NCBI GenBank assembly: GCA_001825665.1
Contig: MHXZ01000053.1
Location: 1 to 64,000 of the forward strand
DNA: 64,000 bases
Direction of reading: 5' to 3'
From: Planctomycetes bacterium GWF2_41_51
GTDB taxonomy: Bacteria > Planctomycetota > Phycisphaerae > Sedimentisphaerales > UBA12454
The notes beneath the pieces are model-generated. The model was not told where the DNA came from and made no database searches. It was given only the letters and a program-made list of their open reading frames with translations. Each line of letters opens with the position of its first letter. Within the stretch, counting starts at the first letter, position 1. The position numbers and the translations under genes were made by a program. Below are positions 18,855-27,686 of this stretch, one piece after another.

Positions 18855-19440
18855 ACAGCCCAAAGAAATCATTGAAGCTATCATAAAAAACTTGGATGAA
18901 AAAGTTCTTAAAAAATCTATTGATGATCCGGTTGACAAAGCAGCACTGAATTTTAAGCATGATTATGAAAAAATATTAAATCATTTACAAATACAAGAAT
19001 TGCTTTCTAATTTTGTATCGCTTGTTTATAAAGATGGTCTCAAATCCAACATTGCTCAAGAAGATTTTTTGCCTTTTACAATTTTTCTGTTGGATAGATA
19101 CTATCAAGGCAATTTCTCAAACGGTTTTATTGCAGCGATATTGGATGCCGCAAATGGTAATGAAGATGATTTAAAAATAATCTTTCATCGCATAGCAGAA
19201 ATTATAAAAACAACAGAGCGAGAAAAATATATTAATGGCATTTTTACAGCCCGTATTGACATAAGCGACTGGCACTTTAGATGCCGGATAGCTGAGTATT
19301 TACTTACAAAATATAAATCCTGCCTTACTCCTGCAATTCTAAACTGCCCGCCCCAGCAGCTTGTAGATGAAATTCCATCTCTTTTGAGCATCATCATCAG
19401 TAACACATCTACTTTACAGCAGATTGTAGATTCGCTGTAA
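18832..19440 (+). CDS. Fourth, divergent module-like protein
   Basis: NGFIAAILDAANGNEDDLKIIFHRIAEIIKTTERE aligns with the DGTxGGM region. Overlaps the end of the ATPase gene. Confidence 0.55.
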   Translation: MMSSQPSKQPKEIIEAIIKNLDEKVLKKSIDDPVDKAALNFKHDYEKILNHLQIQELLSNFVSLVYKDGLKSNIAQEDFLPFTIFLLDRYYQGNFSNGFIAAILDAANGNEDDLKIIFHRIAEIIKTTEREKYINGIFTARIDISDWHFRCRIAEYLLTKYKSCLTPAILNCPPQQLVDEIPSLLSIIISNTSTLQQIVDSL

Positions 19441-19472
19441 AAAAACACATCTCACCTGAAACCGGACTCTGA

Positions 19473-19515
19473 TTTTATCCGCTATTTCTGTGGAAGCAGA
19501 AAATAGCAGATAAAA
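19473..19515. terminator. Long imperfect hairpin between the Ub-like operon and the primase-NrdJ module
   Basis: TTTTATCcGCTATTTCTG / CAGAAAATAGCaGATAAAA. Confidence 0.5.
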
Positions 19516-19533
19516 GTATTAGGAGCAGGTTTA

Positions 19534-20547
19534 ATGTCAAATTTGAATACAGCAGGGAAGATTAGACTTTACAAGAGTTTTTTTACAGGCCTTGATAACG
19601 TTTACGGAACTTATGACCCGGACACCGGAAATGTAAGACAGGCCAAAGAGCCGGTAACAGATGAAGTTATCCTGAAACACCTAAAAGGAATTCAGCCGTA
19701 TGGTGTTTATCTTCTTAATGGTGATAAGACAAAGGCTCTGGCAGTAGATTTCGATGAGGATGAATTGGCACTGCCTATAGCATTTGTTGCCGGCGCGAAA
19801 AGATTTGGCATGTTCTCATACATTGAACGCAGCAAATCCAAGGGATTTCATGCCTGGCTTTTCTTTGAGGAGCCTGTCGAGGCAAAAAAGGCAAGAATAG
19901 TCGCAAAGAAAATACTTGCCGATATGGGAAAGCCGAATACTGAGATTTTTCCAAAACAGGACCGCCTTGATAATCTATCATATGGCAATTTCATAAACGC
20001 ACCATTATTCGGCAAACTTGTTCCAAAAGGCAGGACCGTATTTGTCGAACCGGGTGAGCCTGTAAAGGTCTGTGAAGATCAGTGGGAACTCCTGCATAGA
20101 ATCCAAAGGGTTCCTGCCATCAGATTGGATGCGATAATTCAAAGCTGCGGTCTTAAATTAAATGATACAGAGGTGGTTTCAAAAGAGACTGAGCCTGTGG
20201 ATCACAATCCGCCAGAACATTCTTTCGGCCTTCCTCCATGTATAAGAAGGATATTATCTGAAGGTGTCACATTTGATCAGAGGGTATGTACGTTTCGTTT
20301 AGCCATTCATCTTAAAAAAGCCGGCCTGCCGCTTGATCTTACAATAGTTACCCTTACAGCCTGGGTCCAGAAAAACAAACCTGCCGATGGCAAAGAAATA
20401 ATCACAGAACCGGAAATCAAATCCCAGGCTGAATATGCATACAAAAATGGTTACAAAGGCTGCGGATGCGAGGAACCTGTAATTGAGGCGTTCTGTGATG
20501 ACAGTTGCCCATTGGCTTCCCGTAAAAATGGAGGATTATCCAAATGA
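19534..20547 (+). CDS. Archaeo-eukaryotic primase-like protein (TOTE-type AEP) with PriL-like Cys-rich C-terminus
   Basis: ALAVDFDED (DxD), SKGFHAWLFFEEP (sxH), EIFPKQDRL; C-terminal GLPPCIRRILSEG...GCGCEEPVIEAFCDDSCPL. Confidence 0.75.
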   Translation: MSNLNTAGKIRLYKSFFTGLDNVYGTYDPDTGNVRQAKEPVTDEVILKHLKGIQPYGVYLLNGDKTKALAVDFDEDELALPIAFVAGAKRFGMFSYIERSKSKGFHAWLFFEEPVEAKKARIVAKKILADMGKPNTEIFPKQDRLDNLSYGNFINAPLFGKLVPKGRTVFVEPGEPVKVCEDQWELLHRIQRVPAIRLDAIIQSCGLKLNDTEVVSKETEPVDHNPPEHSFGLPPCIRRILSEGVTFDQRVCTFRLAIHLKKAGLPLDLTIVTLTAWVQKNKPADGKEIITEPEIKSQAEYAYKNGYKGCGCEEPVIEAFCDDSCPLASRKNGGLSK

Positions 20548-22823
20548 TTATGAAAAAAAGAGATGACCTTGCCACAGAAGTCCTGAAAAGCAGATATCTG
20601 ATGAAAGATATAAATGGCAATATTATTGAAACACCAGAACTGATGTACCTGCGTGCGGCAAAATTTATTGCCGCGGTTGATAAAAAATACGGAGCATCAG
20701 AATTCGAAGCAGAAAAATTAACATTGCAGTTCTACAAGTTGATGGAAGAGGGAATATTTCTGCCGAATAGCACAACTCTCATGAATGCCGGCAGGGAAGA
20801 TGCGATGCTTAGTGCCTGTTTTGTAATACCTGTCAAAGACTGTATCGCTGATATTTTTGAGGCGGTTCGGGTAACCGCGCTCGTACAAAAAGGCGGTGGT
20901 GGAACAGGTTTTACATTCGACAATCTCAGACCCACCGGAGATATAGTGGCTTCAAGTGGCGGCACAACTTCCGGGCCTATTAGTTTCTGGAAGGTGATCG
21001 CTGAGACAACCAATGCGATTCAGCAGGGTGCTCACAGGAGAGGAGCGAATATGGCAATGATGAGCATAGAACACCCGGATATCATGAAGTTTATTTGTGC
21101 AAAACAACAAAAAGATGCTTTCAATAATTTCAATATATCGGTCAAAGTTACAAATGGCTTCATGGATAGTTTACGAGACACACCTGGCAAAGCACATGTT
21201 GTTATAAATCCTCGAAACAAGAAACACTATGTGATCCCTAAAAGCATTGCTCTAAATTCCTATACTATCCGGGATTTGCGAAATCCAGATGGAAATACTG
21301 CTGACTGTTTTACGGTGCAGGATGTCTGGGATTTGATTGTCAATAACGCCCATGCAACAGGTGAGCCTGGTATATGCTTTATAGATCGCATAAATCAGGA
21401 TAATCCTACGCCGGCCCTTGGCCGATTAGACACTACCAATCCCTGCGGCGAGCAGCCGTTATTGGACTATGAATCCTGTAATCTGGGCTCGATTAATGTT
21501 TCCAAATTTGTTTTGTCTGATGGCAGTGATCTGGATTGGAAGAAGCTGGCAGAAGTAATAAATTTAGCAGTCAGATTTCTGGATAACGTCATCGATGCTT
21601 CATCATACTGGCCTGTCGAAAAGATAAAAGAAATGACTTTGGGTAACCGCAAGATAGGTCTTGGCGTTATGGGATTTGCGGATGCCCTTATTCTTCTCGG
21701 AATAATATATGGCAATATTGAGTCTATTGAATTTGCACGCAAATTGAGTGCATTCCTAAAAGAACATGCCCATAACACAAGTCAGCAATTGGCAGAAGAG
21801 AGAGGAGTTTTTCCTAACTGGAAGTCAAGTATCTGGGACTCTAAATATAATCGGCCCATGAGAAATGCCAGTTGTACAACAATAGCTCCGACAGGTTCCA
21901 TCAGTATTATCGCCAAGTGCTCAAGCGGAATAGAGCCGGTGTTCAGTTTTGCATACACGCGAAGAGTATTAGATGGCGAAGAATTTATCCAGGTTCATCC
22001 ACTGCTGGAAAGGCTTGGCAAAGAGCATGGCTGGTTTGATGAAAAAGCTAAAATTATGTTGTTAGAAGGAAGCAAAATATTTGATATCCCAGGAATTCCT
22101 GACGACCTGCTGGATACTATGATTACTGCACACGAGGTTGCACCAGACGACCATATAAAAATCCAGGCTGCCTTCCAGGAAAATATCGATAACGCCGTTT
22201 CAAAAACAATTAATCTTACAGAAGAAACTGATATTACCGAAGTTGATAAAATCTTCCGCTATGCTTACCAAATGGGCTGTAAAGGAATTACAGTATTTCG
22301 GGACAGGTCCCGTGATGGCCAGATAATATCCGCGGTCAATAAACAGCCTGACGTGCCTTTGGAAATGCACTTGCCTCGTGCTCGGCCAAGAATCATAAAA
22401 GGTACGACAATAAAGGCGAAAACAGGCTGTGGAAGCTTGTTTTGCACTTTAAATAAAGATGCTAAAGGGCTTTTTGAGATATTCATTAATCTTGGACGTG
22501 CTGGCGGCTGTCCTTCACAAAGTGAGGCAACAGCAAGGATTTTGTCAATAGCACTTAGAAGCGGAATAAAACCACAGATACTTATCGAGCAGCTAAAAGG
22601 GATAAGGTGTTTGTCGACGATGGCTCGTAAAAGCACAAATCCAGAAATAGATGTTTTGTCATGTCCGGATGCGATTGCCAGAGCTCTTGAAGAGACTTTG
22701 GGTGATGGTTTTGTCTCGGCTGCTGAAATATTTATACGGGTATGTCCGGAGTGTAATTCTCTGCTGCGCAAAGAGGCAGGGTGTAATGTCTGCGATAACT
22801 GCGGATTTAGTAAGTGTGGATAA
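20544..22823 (+). CDS. nrdJ: Class II (adenosylcobalamin-dependent) ribonucleoside-diphosphate reductase
   Basis: NPCGEQPLLDYESCNLGSIN, CTTIAPTGSISIIAKCSSGIEPVFSFAYTRR; C-terminal Cys-rich CPEC...CDNCGFSKCG. Confidence 0.9.
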   Translation: MIMKKRDDLATEVLKSRYLMKDINGNIIETPELMYLRAAKFIAAVDKKYGASEFEAEKLTLQFYKLMEEGIFLPNSTTLMNAGREDAMLSACFVIPVKDCIADIFEAVRVTALVQKGGGGTGFTFDNLRPTGDIVASSGGTTSGPISFWKVIAETTNAIQQGAHRRGANMAMMSIEHPDIMKFICAKQQKDAFNNFNISVKVTNGFMDSLRDTPGKAHVVINPRNKKHYVIPKSIALNSYTIRDLRNPDGNTADCFTVQDVWDLIVNNAHATGEPGICFIDRINQDNPTPALGRLDTTNPCGEQPLLDYESCNLGSINVSKFVLSDGSDLDWKKLAEVINLAVRFLDNVIDASSYWPVEKIKEMTLGNRKIGLGVMGFADALILLGIIYGNIESIEFARKLSAFLKEHAHNTSQQLAEERGVFPNWKSSIWDSKYNRPMRNASCTTIAPTGSISIIAKCSSGIEPVFSFAYTRRVLDGEEFIQVHPLLERLGKEHGWFDEKAKIMLLEGSKIFDIPGIPDDLLDTMITAHEVAPDDHIKIQAAFQENIDNAVSKTINLTEETDITEVDKIFRYAYQMGCKGITVFRDRSRDGQIISAVNKQPDVPLEMHLPRARPRIIKGTTIKAKTGCGSLFCTLNKDAKGLFEIFINLGRAGGCPSQSEATARILSIALRSGIKPQILIEQLKGIRCLSTMARKSTNPEIDVLSCPDAIARALEETLGDGFVSAAEIFIRVCPECNSLLRKEAGCNVCDNCGFSKCG

Positions 22824-22838
22824 AAGGAATAGCTAAAA

Positions 22839-23036
22839 ATGAATATGAAATTTAAAAAAGCAGATGGTCGTGTAATTTACTTGCCAGTCAAAATCAACTG
22901 TAACAAATTTTGTACCATTGCTGGAGAGGATGGTTTTGTTGAAAAGGTAATTTGTGCCATCCTAAAGAAAAAAACTGAATGTAAGACATGCAGTTTGAAC
23001 TCAAAAAAACACCATAAATTAAAACCTAAAAATTGA
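22839..23036 (+). CDS. Small Lys/Cys-rich hypothetical protein
   Basis: 65-aa ORF between co-directional genes. Confidence 0.35.
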   Translation: MNMKFKKADGRVIYLPVKINCNKFCTIAGEDGFVEKVICAILKKKTECKTCSLNSKKHHKLKPKN

Positions 23037-23045
23037 TAAATTACT

Positions 23046-23309
23046 ATGTGCGATATGGAAAAAAGTTGTGAAGAACATTTTGATTCTAAGTGGCCCGAAA
23101 GACCCAGAATTTTTGACAATCTAATGACCGCAACTGAAGCGGCGATGTTTCTGCGGCTTGACCAAGTGGGTCATACTCCCAAATCTGCAAAGAGGACTCT
23201 GGATTACTGGCGGTTTCGTGGGGAATTGAAAGCCACAAAATATGCTAGGCATGTATGGTTTTTGAAGGATGAATTAGAACAATTTTTGAAAGCAAAAACT
23301 GAGGATTAA
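23046..23309 (+). CDS. Excisionase/MerR-type HTH protein
   Basis: LMTATEAAMFLRL...AKRTLDYWRFRGELKATKYARHVWFLKDELEQFL. Confidence 0.65.
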   Translation: MCDMEKSCEEHFDSKWPERPRIFDNLMTATEAAMFLRLDQVGHTPKSAKRTLDYWRFRGELKATKYARHVWFLKDELEQFLKAKTED

Positions 23310-23412
23310 AACATGTATTTTTTGATTGCGCTTCTGAAAAACTTAATGTATAATCCGGGGGTCAGTTGCTACTGGCAACTTTTCAATGCGTTTATCGCAG
23401 AAGGGAGTTGCT

Positions 23413-24609
23413 ATGAGTAGCAGCAAAGTAACTATTAGCCGTAAATGGCTGGAACCAGTACCAGTTATAAATGGCACGAAAATGGTTGCGTCGAATTGGC
23501 CAAAACATAGAAAGTACTGTTGGATTGTTCGATGGTATGAAACTAATGGCAAAAGGCGAGGCAAGCTCTTTGACAAAAGAAGACAAGCTGAAAGATTTGC
23601 TTTTGAAATGCAAGGATTGACTAATGTTGGAAAACAGGATGATCCTGAAATAATAACCCTCAAAAGTTTTATCACTGAACACAAAACAGTTATGGTAAAC
23701 CGAGTAAGCGATAAAACTATCGCAAGCCAATTAAGGGTTTTAAGATTGCTGGCCAGTTTTTTAGGGGAACAAAAAAATCTTCAAAAGATAACTCCGCGTG
23801 ATGCAGAAGCCTTCATTGCACATAGATTAAAACAAAAACTAAGCTTGGCAACTATTAATCACGATATCAGAACTTTAAAAAGGGTCTTTAATTTAGCGAT
23901 AGAGCCTCGTGGTTACATTAGAGAAGGGATGAATCCTTTTGGTAAAATCAAACAGCGAAAACTTACACCCAAAACAATAAAGTATTTGAGTGTCGGTGAA
24001 TACAAGGCTTTAGTTGTTGCCAGCCCAACTCTTTGGTGGAAAGCATTTTTGTCTATAGCTTATTGTTGCGGGCTTCGCCGGAACGAAATTTTGAACCTAA
24101 CCTGGGCAGACATTGATTTTATTAATCAACTATTGCATGTACGAGCAAAAGATGAAAGTGAACAAGTTTTAAAGTGGGAGTCAAAAACTCACGAAAATCG
24201 TTCTGTACCATTACCAGATGAAACTTCTCAATATCTTGCTAATCTTCAAGCAGAATCTGTGGAGGGCTTCCCCTATATTTTTATTACACCCGAAAGGTTT
24301 GCACATATAAGATACAGGGAAAAACGAGGTCAGTGGTCAGGAATTAGTGATGTTAAAAACAACATCATCAGAGATTTTGGTACAATCAGAAAGAGGGCAG
24401 GAGTTTCTAAATGTAACATCCATGATCTTAGGCGTTCTGCAATAACCAACTGGGCACAAGCATTGCCGATACAGGTGGTGCAACAATTTGCTGGTCATTC
24501 CAATATTACAACAACCAGAAAGTATTATCTGGCAGTACGTCCAGAAGATATAAAACGTGCCGGGGATTTCATGAACAACATCCTTCAAGAAAAAGTAAGT
24601 CACATATAG
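23413..24609 (+). CDS. Tyrosine recombinase/phage-type integrase
   Basis: CGLRRNEILNLTW, NIHDLRRSAITNWA, FAGHSNITTTRKYY (R..HxxR..H..Y). Confidence 0.9.
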   Translation: MSSSKVTISRKWLEPVPVINGTKMVASNWPKHRKYCWIVRWYETNGKRRGKLFDKRRQAERFAFEMQGLTNVGKQDDPEIITLKSFITEHKTVMVNRVSDKTIASQLRVLRLLASFLGEQKNLQKITPRDAEAFIAHRLKQKLSLATINHDIRTLKRVFNLAIEPRGYIREGMNPFGKIKQRKLTPKTIKYLSVGEYKALVVASPTLWWKAFLSIAYCCGLRRNEILNLTWADIDFINQLLHVRAKDESEQVLKWESKTHENRSVPLPDETSQYLANLQAESVEGFPYIFITPERFAHIRYREKRGQWSGISDVKNNIIRDFGTIRKRAGVSKCNIHDLRRSAITNWAQALPIQVVQQFAGHSNITTTRKYYLAVRPEDIKRAGDFMNNILQEKVSHI

Positions 24610-24701
24610 CTGACACAAAACTGACACAAACCAGCCGATTCGCCCCAAAATGCATAGTGATATAAAATATTAAGTTCTTATTATTAAGGAACTTATGAGA
24701 A

Positions 24702-24774
24702 TGGGCGATACAGGACTCGAACCTGTGACCCGCTGATTAAGAATCAGCTGCTCTACCGACTGAGCTAATCGCCC
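24702..24774 (-). tRNA. tRNA-Lys (anticodon CTT)
   Basis: Minus strand GGGCGATTAGCTCAGTCGGTAGAGCAGCTGATTCTTAATCAGCGGGTCACAGGTTCGAGTCCTGTATCGCCCA; loop TTCTTAA gives anticodon CTT. CCA not encoded. Confidence 0.95.
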
Positions 24775-25000
24775 TAAATAGTTATTTGTACGAGAGTTGC
24801 ACAAATATAATCAGGTAAAATTCCAGCACATTCTACATGCTGATAGCTGATTTTACAAGAAAATTAGGGGTAAATGTAATTATTTGCGTTAAATTATTTA
24901 CTTTGTAAGATAGTACAATCCTTCCACAAATTAGGCAGTATCCTGATTTTGAATTTTTCCTGTTTTGCTAAACTAAAGAGCAGCAAAAACAGGATAAATA

Positions 25001-26368
25001 ATGTTTATAGAAAAAATCAAATCACAAGGCCTTGCTCACATGTCGTATTTCATCGGCGATAAAGGTCAGGCGGCGGTAATCGACCCCCGAAGAGATATTG
25101 ACGTTTATTCCAAACTGGCTGAAAAAAATAATCTCGAAATAACACACATATTTGAAACACATCGGAATGAGGATTATGTTATCGGCTCGCAGCAGCTCCA
25201 TCATTTTACAGGAGCACAAATTTATCATGGAGGGCAGCTCGAATTTGAATACGGCAATGGTGTAAACGAGGGAGATGTTTTTGAATTCGGCGATGTAATG
25301 CTGAAAATACTTTCGACACCGGGCCATACTTTCGAGAGCATCAGTATCGCACTGTATGACAAATCATTCAGCACCGATGACGCTGTCGGAGTTTTCACAG
25401 GCGACGCTTTATTTATAGGTGACGTGGGCAGGACGGATTTTTTTCCCGACAGGGCACAGGAAGTTGCGGGTCTTCTATACGAAAGCATTCATCAAAAACT
25501 TCTGACGCTTGGCGACCAGTGCATAATCTATCCGGCACATGGAGCCGGTTCCGTTTGCGGTTCAGGAATGGCTTCGAGAGAATTTTCCACAATCGGTTAC
25601 GAGCGTCGAAATAATCCGTCACTGCAAAAAAATAAAGAAGATTTCATCCAACAAAAGATTAACGAACATCATTATCAGCCCCCATATTTCAGAAAAATGG
25701 AATACCTCAATCAAAGCGGCGATGTACCGATATTATGTCATCTCCCCACGCCAAAACCGTTATCGGCGAATGAGTTTGCCCGTGAAATGGAGTCGGGCTT
25801 ACAGGTACTCGATTTGCGAAATCCCGAAGCAATCTCCGGCGCGACAATACCCGGTTCATTAAGTATTCCGGTCAATATGCTCCCGGCTTTCGCGGGATTT
25901 TTTCTTTCCTATGATAAACCAATCGGGCTGGTTGCCGATGAAACTGATGAGGTTCAGGATGCGGTCAGGCATTTGGTCAGATTAGGTTATGATAACATCA
26001 GATGTTATTTGAATGGAGGTCTGCACAAGTGGGAAACAAGCGGAAAAGATTATAACACGATACCTGCTGTTCACGTTAAAGAGCTTATTGGAAAAATTGA
26101 GAACAATGACCAGTTCACTTTATTGGATGTCCGCAGCATAGATGAGTTTGAGTCCGGCCATCTGCCAGGCGCACAACATATATACGTTGGTGAATTACCA
26201 AAATTTATCGGTCAAGTTGACAGCAGCAAACCGGTTGTAACTTTCTGCGGCAGTGGTCAGCGGGCAGCTATCGCGGCAAGTTATCTGAAACAAAATGGCT
26301 TTCCCGATGTGAGTAACTGTCTTGGTTCGATGTCCGCCTGCAAAGCTGTTGGCTGTCCGATTGCATAG
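25001..26368 (+). CDS. MBL-fold/rhodanese fusion protein
   Basis: FETHRNEDYVIGS, STPGHTFESIS, VFTGDALFIGDVGRTDF; C-terminal rhodanese loop VVTFCGSGQRA. Confidence 0.85.
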   Translation: MFIEKIKSQGLAHMSYFIGDKGQAAVIDPRRDIDVYSKLAEKNNLEITHIFETHRNEDYVIGSQQLHHFTGAQIYHGGQLEFEYGNGVNEGDVFEFGDVMLKILSTPGHTFESISIALYDKSFSTDDAVGVFTGDALFIGDVGRTDFFPDRAQEVAGLLYESIHQKLLTLGDQCIIYPAHGAGSVCGSGMASREFSTIGYERRNNPSLQKNKEDFIQQKINEHHYQPPYFRKMEYLNQSGDVPILCHLPTPKPLSANEFAREMESGLQVLDLRNPEAISGATIPGSLSIPVNMLPAFAGFFLSYDKPIGLVADETDEVQDAVRHLVRLGYDNIRCYLNGGLHKWETSGKDYNTIPAVHVKELIGKIENNDQFTLLDVRSIDEFESGHLPGAQHIYVGELPKFIGQVDSSKPVVTFCGSGQRAAIAASYLKQNGFPDVSNCLGSMSACKAVGCPIA

Positions 26369-26387
26369 CAGCAGGAAAAGAATCAAA

Positions 26388-27005
26388 ATGAATCGAAACC
26401 GAACAATTAAAGTTATTTTTCTTATATCTTTTCTTTTGAACACAACCATTGCATTGGGTCAGGAGCAAAACAGTATATCAACTGACAATAATTGGTTTCA
26501 GCAGGTTCGCTGGTCGCCGTATGTTGTCGGCGCAGGTATTGGAATACTTAGCTGGATTTCTTTTCTATTAAGCGACCATCCGCTCGGGGTTTCCGGCGCT
26601 TACGCGCAGTCCTACGGGATGATTGAAAAATGGTTTAAAAGAAAAGACGTTGAGCAGCAATCAGGTATGCAAAAAAATGCACCCGCGATTAGCTGGGAAA
26701 TAATGCTTGTCATAGGTCTGTTTATCGGTGCTTTTTTATCTGCGATAATATCGAGAGATTTCCGTTTCGAGTTTGTCCCGCAGCTATGGGATACAAAATT
26801 TGGAGATAATGCGTTTATACGCTGGCTTGTTGCGCTGATTGGCGGGTTCATAATGGGCTTAGGTGCCAGATGGGCCGGCGGCTGCACAAGCGGTCATGGT
26901 ATCAGCGGCACGCTCCAGCTCGTCGTTAGCAGTTGGGTAGCCGTCGTCTGCTTTTTTATCGGCGGAATTGCCGCTACAATGTTTATTTATTATGTGATTG
27001 GATAA
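26388..27005 (+). CDS. YeeE/YedE family sulfur transport membrane protein
   Basis: GGFIMGLGARWAGGCTSGHGISGTLQL. Start set at ATG 26388. Confidence 0.85.
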   Translation: MNRNRTIKVIFLISFLLNTTIALGQEQNSISTDNNWFQQVRWSPYVVGAGIGILSWISFLLSDHPLGVSGAYAQSYGMIEKWFKRKDVEQQSGMQKNAPAISWEIMLVIGLFIGAFLSAIISRDFRFEFVPQLWDTKFGDNAFIRWLVALIGGFIMGLGARWAGGCTSGHGISGTLQLVVSSWVAVVCFFIGGIAATMFIYYVIG

Positions 27006-27567
27006 CAGGATGATGGAAAAGCTGCGGCAAAAAAAAGGGCTGCAATTGTTCTTCGGTTTTTTGATTGGTATATGCTTTGGCTTTTTGCTGCAGAAAGGCG
27101 GCATTACGCGCTATCATATAATTATCGGTCAGCTCCTGCTCAAAGATTTCACAGTTGTTAAGGTCATGCTCACTGCGATTATCGTCGGAATGACAGGCAT
27201 CTATTTGATGCAATCGATGAATCTTGTCAAACTTCATGCAAAGCCCGGTTCAGTTGGTCAGACTGTAATTGGCGGTTTGATATTCGGCGTCGGTTTTGGT
27301 GTCCTCGGCTATTGCCCCGGAACAGTTACAGGCGCTGCCGCCCAGGGTTCTCTCGATGCTCTGCTTGGCGGTATGGTCGGCTTGTTGTTCGGGGCAGGAA
27401 CGTTCAAAATGTTTGCCGGCAATCTCCTTAAAGATGTGCTTAAGAAAGGCTATTTTGGAGAAATTACTTTGCCGCAGCTCCTTAAAATTAATAAATGGAT
27501 TGTTATAATTATTACAACCGCGATTCTGCTTTGTGTGCTTTACATCATTGAGAAATTGGGATACTGA
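26998..27567 (+). CDS. YeeE/YedE family membrane protein
   Basis: GGLIFGVGFGVLGYCPGTVTGAAAQGSLDALLGGMVG. Confidence 0.85.
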   Translation: MDNRMMEKLRQKKGLQLFFGFLIGICFGFLLQKGGITRYHIIIGQLLLKDFTVVKVMLTAIIVGMTGIYLMQSMNLVKLHAKPGSVGQTVIGGLIFGVGFGVLGYCPGTVTGAAAQGSLDALLGGMVGLLFGAGTFKMFAGNLLKDVLKKGYFGEITLPQLLKINKWIVIIITTAILLCVLYIIEKLGY

Positions 27568-27686
27568 ACAGAATTAATTTTAGAACTTCACTAATTTCAA
27601 TTCGATTAGATTAAAAAAACATTTTAAAAAATTATTTTCCTGTTAATATGTCTCAAAGGATAAATCAAAAATAGGAAGTTGAGATA

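Noticed and set aside
20544-22823. Intein or split in NrdJ
   Set aside because: The ORF is continuous at a normal length and conserved motifs are uninterrupted.
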